Positions 25,874 through 34,893 of a stretch of DNA of 62,196 nt are shown here, piece by piece (the first letter of the stretch is position 1; each line of letters opens with the position of its first letter). Position numbers and translations under genes: made by a program. A model generated the notes under the pieces. The model was not told the DNA's origin. It saw nothing but the letters and a program-made list of their open reading frames with translations, and did not search any database. Origin of the DNA: Candidatus Falkowbacteria bacterium S5_I03 (GTDB lineage Bacteria > Patescibacteriota > Patescibacteriia > Patescibacteriales > UBA12465); the NCBI GenBank assembly GCA_019248265.1, contig JAEHGX010000009.1:1-62196 (forward strand), given 5' to 3'.

Positions 25874-28800
25874 TTATTTAATTACCTTTAAAAAAATAAC
25901 AACCCTTTGCCCATCAATCTTTATTTCCTTACTAAAGTTAGATGCGGGGACTTCGGCAACTAAACTCAAAGATTCGCTCAAGGTTTCTTTAGCAATCTCT
26001 GTGCCCAGTTTTTCAATGGCTTCTGAAATTTCTCCTGATTCCGAAATAATTTGAACATCAACTTTATCCCCCAAACTTAAGCCGGCGTCTTTGCGTGACA
26101 AGTTAATAAAACGAATAAGCTCGCGCTTTAATCCTTCCAACTTAAGTTCTGGCGTAATTTCCGTATCTAATTCTACTTCTAGATTTTCAAAACCGGCCGC
26201 TAAATCTAAGCTTTTAATATTAAGCTCGTCTTTAATCAATCCTTGGTATGTCTCCTCTAAATCAATACTGCCTTTAACGATTGCTTGATTTAACATCTGT
26301 CTAATCTTAATGCCAGCGGCATCGCGTTTAGCCAAGCCAATTTCTACGATATTGCGCACAAAGGCCATTTTTTCCAGGACTTCATCTTTTTCTAGTTTCA
26401 GAGCAACTGGCCAATTTTCCAGATGAACTGAAGCGTTTTCATTTTTAAAATCAAAACCATTTAGTTTCTGCCAGAGATTTTCCGCCATAAACGGCATAAA
26501 CGGCGCCATCACTTTAGCGAGCTCTGACATAATTAATTTGGTTGTTAAGAGCGCGTTTTTCTTATCAGTCTCATCATCGGACTTAAAACGATCCCGACTC
26601 CTTCTCAAATACCAAGTAGAAAATTCATCAATAAACTCGGTAATTGGCCGCACCGCTTTCGGAAGATTATAAGCTTCCATGCCAGCGCCGACTTCAGCTA
26701 GAAGCGCGTTAAACTTTAACATCAGCCATCTATCCAAAACGTTCTCGCTATTTAAAACTTCATTCTTTAAATCTCCATAGCTTATGCCTAAAATCATTTC
26801 CTGATTATCAGTCGCATAGAGTTCATAAAACTTATAGACATTAAAAAGAAGCATGATATTTTTGCGCAAAGATTCCTCAACGCCCCTCTCCGAAAAATTT
26901 AAATCCTCAGCCAACATCACTGGTGATGATAGTAAATAAGCACGTAAAGCATCCGCGCCATATTTAGTCATAATTAAAAATGGATCCGGATAATTTTTTA
27001 ATTTTTTAGCCATTTTTTTGCCATCCTCAGCCAATGCAATCCCATTAGCGATAACATTTTCAAAAGCATTACTATTTTTTAGGGCGCCAGAAATAACGTG
27101 TAAATAATAAAACCAGGCACGTGTCTGATCAACGCCTTCGGCAATAAATTTAGCGGGAAAATTTTGTTCCACTTTCTCTTTATTTTCAAAAGGATAATGA
27201 TATTGAGCATATGGCATAGCGCCCGATTCAAACCAGCAATCCAAAACATCGGGGATGCGTTTCATGGTGCCACCGCATTTTGCGCACGGCATAATAATAA
27301 GATCTACCTTGTCCTTATGAATATCAGTTATACCAGACTGTCCAGATAATTCTTCTAATTCCGAGACACTGCCAACAAAACAACGATGGCCACAATTACA
27401 TTCCCAAATAGGAATCGCGCTGGCCCAGAAACGCTGGCGGGAAATTGACCAATCACGCGCGCCTTCCAACCAATTACCAAATCTCCCATTTTTCAAATAT
27501 TCCGGTGACCAATTAATTTTCTTAGCACTTTCCAAAAGGCCGGCTTTCATTTTAGTAACAGACACAAACCAAGAGGAGGTCGCGTAATTAATTAAAGGCG
27601 TATCACAACGCCAACAATGCGGATAACTATGTTCATATTTTTCTTTATAAAATAACAAACCGTTCTTGGCTAAATATTTAATAATTTCAACATCGGTCGT
27701 TGTATGGTCGCCAATCGGTTTAACATGTAATCCTGGAAAATCGATTACCTCCGGCTTAAAAATACCATCCATCCCGACATGTTGCACAAAGGGGAGATTA
27801 TTAGCTTTGCCTAAATTCATATCATCCTCACCAAAGGCGGGCGCAATATGAACGACGCCAGTACCATCCGTAGTGGTCACAAAATCGCCAGCATAAATTT
27901 TCCAACCGTTCTCACGATTAGTTAATTTAGCATCGTTGGCGTAGTAATTAAAAAGAGGATTATAGGCTCTTCCTACTAAGTCAGATCCCATTAGATCTTT
28001 TGTCTTTTTAAGTTTAACTTCACCATCATATAGCGTTACTGCATATTCATTAATATCGGATGAATCCAATCTTTTTTCATCAACCCCTAATATATCCCCA
28101 GACCTGTCCAATGCAACAATAAGGCTATCACCTATTTTGTATTTAGTATTTTCAAAATTTACATCAATAACTTTAAATTTTACATATTTAATATCTTTCC
28201 CCACCGCCAAAGCCACGTTACCAATCAAGGTCCAAGGGGTAGTTGTCCAAGCCAGAACAAAAGTTCCTGGCTCATCAACTAATTCAAACTTCGCAATCGC
28301 GCTTAAATCTTTAATATCGCGATAGCCCTCTGTTACTTCTGATTGCGACAAAGTAGTTTCACAACGCGGACAAATGTGCATGGAACGATAAGCTTTGTAA
28401 ATTAAATTTTTATTCCACATTTCTTTAAGCACCCACCAAATAGTCTCCATATAATCCAAATCCATTGTTCGATAAGGATTATTCATATCTACCCAGCGCC
28501 CCAATCGACCAATAACCTTTTTCCATTCATCAATATAAGTTGACACGCGAACACGACAAATATCATTAAATTGGGTCACCCCCATTTCCTCGATATCCTT
28601 CTTACTTCTTGTGCCCAACTCTTTTTCCACAATATTTTCAATCGGCAAACCGTGACAATCCCAGCCCCATTTCCGCTCTACATGGTAGCCATTCATCGTC
28701 TTATAACGAGGGATGACATCTTTCATTATACTACCAATTAAATGTCCATAATGTGGTGTGCCGGTAGCAAATGGCGGTCCATCATAAAAAACATAATCTC

Positions 28801-28921
28801 CTTCTGGCGATTCTTTATCTAAAGATTTTTGAAAAATATTAGCCTCACCCCAAAAATGTAAAACGTCTTCTTCCATACTAGGAAATGATGTAATTATCTT
28901 TCCATCAGTGTTTTTTGTCAT
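25874..28921 (-). CDS. ileS: Isoleucyl-tRNA synthetase, archaeal/eukaryotic-like (type 2)
   Basis: A class Ia synthetase of 1015 residues. The HIGH motif is HYGH in GTPHYGHLIGS (about 55-65), the editing domain includes AWTTTPWTLIGNVAL, and the KMSKS counterpart is KKMAKKLKNYPDP (about 600). The LKNYPDP context and overall length match the type 2 enzymes of archaea, eukaryotes and some bacteria, known for natural mupirocin insensitivity. The fourth and fifth KMSKS positions are Ala and Lys-Lys, a modest deviation. A CAKCGG pair in the inserted zinc region is present. It has its own promoter and reads into the two-helix membrane protein gene. Confidence 0.97.
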   Translation of the reverse strand: MTKNTDGKIITSFPSMEEDVLHFWGEANIFQKSLDKESPEGDYVFYDGPPFATGTPHYGHLIGSIMKDVIPRYKTMNGYHVERKWGWDCHGLPIENIVEKELGTRSKKDIEEMGVTQFNDICRVRVSTYIDEWKKVIGRLGRWVDMNNPYRTMDLDYMETIWWVLKEMWNKNLIYKAYRSMHICPRCETTLSQSEVTEGYRDIKDLSAIAKFELVDEPGTFVLAWTTTPWTLIGNVALAVGKDIKYVKFKVIDVNFENTKYKIGDSLIVALDRSGDILGVDEKRLDSSDINEYAVTLYDGEVKLKKTKDLMGSDLVGRAYNPLFNYYANDAKLTNRENGWKIYAGDFVTTTDGTGVVHIAPAFGEDDMNLGKANNLPFVQHVGMDGIFKPEVIDFPGLHVKPIGDHTTTDVEIIKYLAKNGLLFYKEKYEHSYPHCWRCDTPLINYATSSWFVSVTKMKAGLLESAKKINWSPEYLKNGRFGNWLEGARDWSISRQRFWASAIPIWECNCGHRCFVGSVSELEELSGQSGITDIHKDKVDLIIMPCAKCGGTMKRIPDVLDCWFESGAMPYAQYHYPFENKEKVEQNFPAKFIAEGVDQTRAWFYYLHVISGALKNSNAFENVIANGIALAEDGKKMAKKLKNYPDPFLIMTKYGADALRAYLLSSPVMLAEDLNFSERGVEESLRKNIMLLFNVYKFYELYATDNQEMILGISYGDLKNEVLNSENVLDRWLMLKFNALLAEVGAGMEAYNLPKAVRPITEFIDEFSTWYLRRSRDRFKSDDETDKKNALLTTKLIMSELAKVMAPFMPFMAENLWQKLNGFDFKNENASVHLENWPVALKLEKDEVLEKMAFVRNIVEIGLAKRDAAGIKIRQMLNQAIVKGSIDLEETYQGLIKDELNIKSLDLAAGFENLEVELDTEITPELKLEGLKRELIRFINLSRKDAGLSLGDKVDVQIISESGEISEAIEKLGTEIAKETLSESLSLVAEVPASNFSKEIKIDGQRVVIFLKVIK

Positions 28922-28960
28922 ATAATTATTTGTAATTTATAATTCAATTAATAATAGAAA

Positions 28961-28989
28961 AAAATATCACATTAAAAGCCGAAAATCAA
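28961..28989 (-). promoter_or_regulatory. Probable ileS promoter
   Basis: On the minus strand TTGATT (28984-28989) and TATTTT (28961-28966) are 17 bases apart, about 40 bases before the ileS ATG. I see no T-box specifier or antiterminator in the leader. Confidence 0.5.
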
Positions 28990-29037
28990 GTCAAAGAGAA
29001 ACAACATAACTATATAGACACTGGCATTAAATAAAAA

Positions 29038-30849
29038 TTATATAATTTTTTTAAAAATTAAAAAATTTGTTATTTGTTTCACGCTTTCTTCTATGGATAA
29101 CTGATCGGTATCGAGTGTCAAATCAGGATTTAATGGCTCTTCATATGGATGAGATATGCCAGTAAAATTATTAATTTCTCCCAACTGTGCTTTTTTATAA
29201 AACCCCTTTACATCCCTCTTTTTGCAAGTACCGATAGATGCTTTTACATAAATCTCAAAAAAGTTTTTATTTTTTTTCATATCATTTCTTTGTTTCCTAT
29301 ATGGAGAAATAAAGGAAGCTAGTACTATAATCCCGTGATTCGATAGTTTATTGGCAACGTAAGAAGCTACTTTAATATTCTTTACTCTATCGTTCTTTGA
29401 ATAGTCAAAACCTAAAGACAATTCCTTCCTAAATATATCGCCATCAAGAGACTCTACTTTTATTCCTTTGGATTTTAAGTTTTTAAACAAGCGAGAAGAA
29501 ATTGTTGTTTTTCCAGAACAAGATAGTCCAGTAAACCATAAAATAGCACCATGCTTCTCATTTAATACACGCTTCTCATTTAATATTGGTTCTTTTCTAG
29601 GGCAATTCTTAGTAATAACTCCGCCAGCAACCGTATTATTTGTTAATTCGTCTATTACAATAAAACTGCCCATTGATTTATTTTCCGAAAAATAATCAAA
29701 ATAAATAGGCTCCTGAGTTCTTATTCTAACTAGCCCTATGTCATTACTATTCATAGATTCTTTATTCTGACGGGCTAAAAAATTATTTTTATTAATTACG
29801 TATTCTATGTTTTTAACAAAAAAACTAGTTGTATGTGTTGTGTGTTTCAAAAAATATCTTGATTTATTATTCATTTTCTCCCTGCCAAACCAACATATGT
29901 AAGCTAGGAAATCATTAGAAATAAAAGGTTTTTTATTTTTACAAAGCAAATCTCCTCGGCTAATATCAATATTATCTTTTAACAAAACTAATACTGACTG
30001 TTTCTTGGTAGCTGAAGGCGATATACTACCAGAAACAAAAATTTTTTCTATAACAGTCTTTTCTCCAGATGGAAGAACCATTACTTTATCACCGGTTAAC
30101 ACTTCTCCAGCTTCTATTGTTCCGGCATATCCTCGAAAATACTGATTACCCCTAACAACTAGTTGAATCGGGAGTCGTAGATTTTTTGTATTGTTTTCGG
30201 GACTAATTTTCATTTTTTCAAAAAAATCTAGAACAGTTTTTCCTTTATACCATGGCATATTACCCTTTTTCCTGACAACCATATCACCGCTTATAGACGA
30301 AACTGGAATGAATAATGGCCCATTTAATCGTATTTTTTTACAGAAACTTACACACTGCCTCTTTACCTTAATAAACTCTTTCTCATTGTAATTGACTAAG
30401 TCCATCTTATTAATAACAATGGCTATACTAGGAATACGCAGCAAGGCCAGAATAAATAAATGTCTTTTTGTCTGCTCCGACAATCCTTTTCTTACATCAA
30501 CTAAAATAATAGCCCTGTCTGCTTTAGAGGCACCCGTAAACATATTTCGAGTATACTGTTCGTGGCCGGGGACATCGGCGATGATAAAATGCCCATTTTT
30601 TGTAAAAAAATATCTATAAGCAACATCTATTGTAATCTTCTGTTCCCTTTCAGACGACAACCCGTCAGTAAATAGTGAAAAATCAATTTCTCCATTAATG
30701 CCCCCCGCCATTTTCACGGCCTCTACTTGGTCTTCATATACTTGGCCAGAATCAAATAATAAACGACCTATCAACGTCGACTTTCCGTCGTCCACACTTC
30801 CGGCAACAACAATTGTGGTGTAATTTGAATTATTATCCTTTTTTTTCAT
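29038..30849 (-). CDS. cysNC: Bifunctional sulfate adenylyltransferase subunit 1 / APS kinase
   Basis: A 603-residue CysN-CysC fusion, like NodQ. The N-terminal GTPase domain drives adenylyl sulfate formation together with CysD: G1 AGSVDDGKST (about 16-25), G3 DVPGHEQ (about 94-100) and G4 NKMDLV. Beta-barrel domains 2 and 3 follow (about 225-420). The C-terminal APS kinase has the P-loop GLSCSGKTT (about 437-445), SLDGDIFRKELS and the ISPYRKQR segment, and turns APS into PAPS. No PAPS reductase or sulfite reductase is nearby, so the output seems to be PAPS for sulfation. The coding sequence is visibly more AT-rich than ileS. One base separates it from cysD. Confidence 0.95.
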   Translation of the reverse strand: MKKKDNNSNYTTIVVAGSVDDGKSTLIGRLLFDSGQVYEDQVEAVKMAGGINGEIDFSLFTDGLSSEREQKITIDVAYRYFFTKNGHFIIADVPGHEQYTRNMFTGASKADRAIILVDVRKGLSEQTKRHLFILALLRIPSIAIVINKMDLVNYNEKEFIKVKRQCVSFCKKIRLNGPLFIPVSSISGDMVVRKKGNMPWYKGKTVLDFFEKMKISPENNTKNLRLPIQLVVRGNQYFRGYAGTIEAGEVLTGDKVMVLPSGEKTVIEKIFVSGSISPSATKKQSVLVLLKDNIDISRGDLLCKNKKPFISNDFLAYICWFGREKMNNKSRYFLKHTTHTTSFFVKNIEYVINKNNFLARQNKESMNSNDIGLVRIRTQEPIYFDYFSENKSMGSFIVIDELTNNTVAGGVITKNCPRKEPILNEKRVLNEKHGAILWFTGLSCSGKTTISSRLFKNLKSKGIKVESLDGDIFRKELSLGFDYSKNDRVKNIKVASYVANKLSNHGIIVLASFISPYRKQRNDMKKNKNFFEIYVKASIGTCKKRDVKGFYKKAQLGEINNFTGISHPYEEPLNPDLTLDTDQLSIEESVKQITNFLIFKKII

Positions 30850-30850
30850 A

Positions 30851-31750
30851 TTAAAAGTAACCTTGTTTCTTTTTTTTCTCCATAGAGGAATCGGAAGTAT
30901 AATCTATTGCTCTAGTTGATCTCTCTGACTTCTTTACATTTTTTACCTCTTCCAAAATCTCCTCTAAACTAGTAGCCGTGGAAAAAACGACCCCGGTAGA
31001 AGGAGAACATCCCAAGGTTCTATATCTACACTTAGCACGGATAACTTTTTCTCCGCTTACCGGTTTATTAAATTTATCAACCCTAATATAAATACCGTTC
31101 CTTTTAAAAACTGACCTGTTAACAGAAAAATAAAGAGGCACAACCTCTATTTTTTCCTTAACTATATAAGACCAAATATCAGCTTCGGTCCAATTTGATA
31201 AGGGAAAAATTCTCATTGAATTTTTTTCTCCAATATTTGTATTATATAATTCCCATAATTCTGGTCGTTGATTTTTAGGATCCCAGGAACCAAATTCATC
31301 TCTAACTGAAAATACTCTTTCTTTTGCTCTTGATTTTTCTTCCTCTCTTCTAGCGCCACCTATTGCTGCATTAAAATTATATTTCCTCAAGGCGTCAAGT
31401 AGTGGTTTTGTTTTTTTATGATATATATAATAATCAGATGAGGCGTCTTCTGGCTTTAATTTCCCTGCTTCTTTAGATAAATTTTTGTAGACAATTAAAT
31501 CTATTCCATTTTTTTTAATACAATCATCTCTAAATTTTATCATCTCTTCAAATTTATATCCCGTGTCTATATGAAGAAACTTAAAAGGAACCTTCCCTGG
31601 GAAAAAAGCCTTTTTACATAAATGAAGCAAAACCGAAGAGTCTTTTCCTATTGAATATAATAAAACTAAATTTTTATAATTAGCCGAGGCTTCTCTTATA
31701 ATATTTATACCCTCTGATTCTAATTTATCTAAATAAGTTAGTTTATTCAT
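30851..31750 (-). CDS. cysD: Sulfate adenylyltransferase subunit 2
   Basis: The catalytic subunit of the CysDN ATP sulfurylase. The 299-residue length is that of the family. The PP-loop is YSIGKDSSVLLHL (about 32-44), HIDTGYKFEEMI (about 61-72) follows, and the C-terminal KCRYRTLGCSPSTG (about 240-253) and SERSTRAIDYTSDSSMEKKKK regions are characteristic of CysD. It precedes cysNC by one base, and both are transcribed away from a 239-base AT-rich gap. Confidence 0.96.
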   Translation of the reverse strand: MNKLTYLDKLESEGINIIREASANYKNLVLLYSIGKDSSVLLHLCKKAFFPGKVPFKFLHIDTGYKFEEMIKFRDDCIKKNGIDLIVYKNLSKEAGKLKPEDASSDYYIYHKKTKPLLDALRKYNFNAAIGGARREEEKSRAKERVFSVRDEFGSWDPKNQRPELWELYNTNIGEKNSMRIFPLSNWTEADIWSYIVKEKIEVVPLYFSVNRSVFKRNGIYIRVDKFNKPVSGEKVIRAKCRYRTLGCSPSTGVVFSTATSLEEILEEVKNVKKSERSTRAIDYTSDSSMEKKKKQGYF

Positions 31751-31919
31751 AATATTTTACAAAAAAAGAAATAAACAACATTTAAAAACTTTAAGATAAA
31801 AAAACCTTATTTATTCTATTTTTACATAAAATTACAAAAAAATCAATGAAATTTACAAGTTATAGAATATTTTAAGTATTTTCAGAAAAATTAAATTATT
31901 TTCAAATAAAAAATAAAAA

Positions 31920-31948
31920 TTGACTTTTATTAATTATTATGTTATTCT
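31920..31948 (+). promoter_or_regulatory. Promoter of the small 121-residue gene
   Basis: TTGACT (31920-31925) and TATTCT (31943-31948) are 17 bases apart, 41 bases before the ATG at 31990. The rest of the gap 31751-31919 is extremely AT-rich and should hold the opposed cysD promoter, which I could not place with confidence. Confidence 0.65.
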
Positions 31949-31989
31949 TTAATAAATTATTAGTTTTTTAACAACAAATTTAGAAAAAA

Positions 31990-32355
31990 ATGAAAACAAA
32001 AACAGACGAAGCTTATCGTGATTTAAAAAATCGCCTATCGTACCAAAAACTTTTTTTTACAGAAGACGTGGCTGAAAATTTTAAAATATTAGATAACGAA
32101 TTAAACACGGTCAATATAATGAAGTGTAGCCTGACAGATTTAGAAATAGAATCGCCAGGAAGTTCAAATTATTTAGCCTATTTACTCCAATCTAATAATG
32201 AAGTTAACTTTGGCCTTTGTGAAAAAGTAAAAATCTGGCGCAACCAATCTGGTTTTCAAAGCAGATGCCAACATGACGGAAAACTAATGTTTTGTCGATG
32301 TTTTGGAAATCTTAATAACTGCTCAATACTAAACAACAAACCAAAAAAGACCTAG
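31990..32355 (+). CDS. Unknown 121-residue Cys-containing protein inside the sulfation block
   Basis: I do not recognise this protein. It is soluble, with no signal peptide or membrane helix, and is polar and Lys-rich. Six cysteines are present, five of them in the C-terminal half, with CQHDGKLMFCRCF and NNCS suggesting a small metal-binding or redox site. It stands alone on the plus strand between the cysD and sulfotransferase genes, with a good promoter before it and a terminator overlapping its stop. This independent unit argues that it is a real gene. Function unknown. Confidence 0.6.
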   Translation: MKTKTDEAYRDLKNRLSYQKLFFTEDVAENFKILDNELNTVNIMKCSLTDLEIESPGSSNYLAYLLQSNNEVNFGLCEKVKIWRNQSGFQSRCQHDGKLMFCRCFGNLNNCSILNNKPKKT

Positions 32356-32373
32356 ATTAAACCGGGTCTTTTT
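32343..32373. terminator. Bidirectional terminator between the small gene and the sulfotransferase gene
   Basis: AAAAAGACC (32344-32352) pairs with GGTCTTTTT (32365-32373). The stem overlaps the stop codon of the plus-strand gene and lies just past the end of the minus-strand sulfotransferase gene. Both sides end in A/T runs. Confidence 0.8.
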
Positions 32374-32389
32374 AAAAATATACAGGATG

Positions 32390-33148
32390 TTAATAGTGAA
32401 GCAATTTATTAATTTTTTTCGACAAAGTATTCTTATCTATTTCATCAGCGAAATCTTTATATGTCTTTCTCCTGGAAAGTTCACCAATGCCTCCTTTTTT
32501 AATTCCACGAGAATATTCCGGCAAATCCGTATCTCCGGTAACATTAGTATAATCTGAGAATTTTTTAAAATCACTGCTGTAACTCATCTCTGTATATTTA
32601 CAAATTGATTTCATAGTCTTAACTGGAAATTTACAAAAATCCTCATAACGAAAAATTTTGATCTTTTTTTTAATCAAATGCTCAATAAATTCATTTAAAT
32701 ATGTAAGCTTTGTATCATAAAAAGTTCTGGGGGACGCTTGAAATGACAACCAAACGTCTATTGAATTTCTAACTAAGGCAAACGGGGTGACGGGAAAAAA
32801 TTTTGAGATGCTAATTAGAGTAGATAATCTTTTTGATGGATTAAAATCGTTATATTTAGAAGGAACAAAACTACCAAAGGTCCAATCTCTTATAACCAAA
32901 ATCTTATCATTTTTTTCACAATAGTCATAAAGCTCCTTTATATTATTTATGAATCCGTCGGTTTTTAAATTGATACGATACCACTTCATGGCCTGTTCTT
33001 TTATTGTGTTGCAAGAGCTTGGGCATAGAGCCTCTACATTAACTTCTGACAACATAATTATGTTGGGCATTTTAGCAATACATCTGTTAAGTAGCGTCCC
33101 GCCGGAACGCGCATAAGCCAACATAATAATTATTGGTCTATTTTTCAT
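32390..33148 (-). CDS. PAPS-dependent sulfotransferase family protein
   Basis: A 252-residue protein with the two PAPS-binding elements of sulfotransferases. The 5'-phosphosulfate loop is AYARSGGTLLNR (11-22), comparable with PRSGTTLL. The 3'-phosphate site is FALVRNSIDVWLSF (123-136), with Arg127 and Ser135 at the usual spacing of eight. A YEDF segment, common in Stf0/NodH-like and carbohydrate sulfotransferases, follows. It should transfer sulfate from PAPS to a hydroxyl or amine of an unknown acceptor. The start overlaps the radical SAM gene by 11 bases, so it is last in that operon. cysD and cysNC nearby would supply PAPS. Confidence 0.82.
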   Translation of the reverse strand: MKNRPIIIMLAYARSGGTLLNRCIAKMPNIIMLSEVNVEALCPSSCNTIKEQAMKWYRINLKTDGFINNIKELYDYCEKNDKILVIRDWTFGSFVPSKYNDFNPSKRLSTLISISKFFPVTPFALVRNSIDVWLSFQASPRTFYDTKLTYLNEFIEHLIKKKIKIFRYEDFCKFPVKTMKSICKYTEMSYSSDFKKFSDYTNVTGDTDLPEYSRGIKKGGIGELSRRKTYKDFADEIDKNTLSKKINKLLHY

Positions 33149-34100
33149 TTTTAGAATTATTAAAAAAAATATTATACTCGCGTATAGTTGAATTAAGCTG
33201 TTCTTCTAAATCGTCAATGCCTCCTCCGATCGGGTTTAAAAAATAAGATGAGGTATAAAAAAATTTTCCGCCATGAGATCCTATCCAGTATCTCCCATCA
33301 AGAAGTGGGCTTTTTTTTGTGCTAATAATATTAGACTGAAATTCTGGAGAAACTGGAGCTATTCTGAAGAAAAAATCCGAATCAAACTGATAAATAATAC
33401 CATATCTATTTTTAATGGCGGACTCTAGAACGTTTAATTTTCTGTCCCTAAACCAATTAAGAAATAACTTTTTTATATCATTAAATTTTACTTTGGGCTT
33501 ACCAAAACTCAATTCTTCAATTAATTTAAGATTGATTTGGTTATCATAACAAAAATCGAGTAATTTATTTATGACCGGAAAATTAATCTCCGTTACTGGT
33601 GTATTAAATTCTACTCTAGCCCCTTGCCTCTTTATAGTCTTAACCGAATTAATAATATCTAATATTCTCTTTTGGCTAATAGCGACGCCAGCTGTTTTAG
33701 AATATATATTTGAATCCAGAGATGGAAAGTGAATATGAAAATCAGATATACCCCTTTTCACTAATTTCAATCCTATTTGGGGGTTAAGTAAAGAACCATT
33801 AGTAGTGATACCAATATTTTTAATTTTAAATTTTCTTAAAATATCGACTATTTCTGGCAAATCTTTTCTCAACATCGGCTCTCCACCTGTTAGCTGAATA
33901 TGAATATTGTTATTTTTTATAACACCACCTAATCGTGCAGCGAACTCCCCTATCAGGTTAATTGGCATCCTCTCGTAGCCTTTATTATATTTCCCGTCGG
34001 TAAAAGGCCCGCAATAAAAACATTTTTGATTACACGCGCCTATAAGGGAAAGCCTTATTTCGTAAAATGGCATGGTGATGTCATATTTAGTTTCTTTCAT
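33138..34100 (-). CDS. Radical SAM enzyme of unknown substrate
   Basis: A 320-residue radical SAM protein. The 4Fe-4S motif CNQKCFYC (Cys23, Cys27, Cys30) and the SAM-binding LTGGEPMLRKDL are intact. The N-terminal half resembles MoaA, but the C-terminal half lacks the second cysteine cluster and the terminal GG of MoaA, so it is not a molybdenum cofactor enzyme. It also has no SPASM cysteines. I chose ATG 34100, which overlaps the DUF62 stop as ATGA and has a weak GGAAA upstream; a TTG four codons earlier is less likely. Confidence 0.85.
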   Translation of the reverse strand: MKETKYDITMPFYEIRLSLIGACNQKCFYCGPFTDGKYNKGYERMPINLIGEFAARLGGVIKNNNIHIQLTGGEPMLRKDLPEIVDILRKFKIKNIGITTNGSLLNPQIGLKLVKRGISDFHIHFPSLDSNIYSKTAGVAISQKRILDIINSVKTIKRQGARVEFNTPVTEINFPVINKLLDFCYDNQINLKLIEELSFGKPKVKFNDIKKLFLNWFRDRKLNVLESAIKNRYGIIYQFDSDFFFRIAPVSPEFQSNIISTKKSPLLDGRYWIGSHGGKFFYTSSYFLNPIGGGIDDLEEQLNSTIREYNIFFNNSKNEK

Positions 34101-34867
34101 ATTATTTTCCAAGTTAATATATCGCCCACCTTAACATTGAGTTCCTTTGCTCCATCTTTACATCTCACTTTTCCCAATTCCGGCAATCCCATTGAACTAC
34201 CAGAATACAGAACCCAAGTACCATCTTCGTGATTCATCATTCTTTCAGAAGCAACAGCCGTAACAGATTTTTTACCGTTTACAAACAAATTTACAATTTC
34301 CCCTTCTTTATAAATAAGCGGCTTTCCTTTTATTTTCATGAGTCCAAAATTATCTATATGAACAACAGTCCCGTCTGGTATGGAAAACTTATTTAGCCTG
34401 TTTCTTCCTATCCTTTTCCCATATTCCCTAAATGGGATTCCTGAAGCCATTTTAGCCACAACTGGAGAATGAACATATTTCCCGCCAAAGGCATAAAATT
34501 TTTTTTCTGTTATTTCATACAAAGATGATAAACCAAAATCTTTTAAAAGCCAATTTAAAGCTCCGGTATCCGCCCCCTCAAAATAAACTCCATCTGAAAT
34601 TTTTCCAAAAATTCTCTTAGGTCTTTTTTGTAATGGATTTAAAATTAACATAAATAATACATTTTCACGATAATGATCCGCCATTAAGCGTGCTAGAAAT
34701 GCCCCATTAATAATAGAAAACTCCTCTGCCGGAACGAGAGGCTCGACTACAGTATAATAATTCCCCAACTTCTCACATTCCAGCAATATCTGCCTTCTCA
34801 TTTCACAAAAAGCGACATCCTTGCAATCAGTAATTATTACTATATGTCTTATTTTAATTTCTTTCAT
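34097..34867 (-). CDS. DUF62 / SAM hydroxide adenosyltransferase family protein without the catalytic triad
   Basis: This 256-residue protein matches the DUF62 (fluorinase/chlorinase-related) fold along its length: ITDCKD (12-17) for the TDFG start, an NGAFLARLMADHY helix, LILNPLQKRPKR (74-85) for the VDPGVG...R segment, a GADTGALNWLL stretch (98-108) for PDNG, the GTVVHIDNFG domain junction, and a C-terminal LNVKVGD. The archaeal enzymes use an Asp-Arg-His triad. By alignment the Asp is Asn77, the Arg is Lys84 (Arg85 adjacent) and the His is Gly128. It is probably not a normal SAM hydrolase. It is coupled to the radical SAM gene by ATGA. Confidence 0.72.
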   Translation of the reverse strand: MKEIKIRHIVIITDCKDVAFCEMRRQILLECEKLGNYYTVVEPLVPAEEFSIINGAFLARLMADHYRENVLFMLILNPLQKRPKRIFGKISDGVYFEGADTGALNWLLKDFGLSSLYEITEKKFYAFGGKYVHSPVVAKMASGIPFREYGKRIGRNRLNKFSIPDGTVVHIDNFGLMKIKGKPLIYKEGEIVNLFVNGKKSVTAVASERMMNHEDGTWVLYSGSSMGLPELGKVRCKDGAKELNVKVGDILTWKII

Positions 34868-34893
34868 ATTTTAAAAATTAAACTAATATTTTT

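Noticed and set aside
29038-31750. CysNC/CysD as part of assimilatory sulfate reduction
   Set aside because: No PAPS reductase, sulfite reductase or cysteine synthase lies in the window, and a sulfotransferase does.
33138-34100. Radical SAM protein as MoaA
   Set aside because: The second cysteine cluster and the C-terminal GG of MoaA are absent, and no other molybdopterin gene is nearby.
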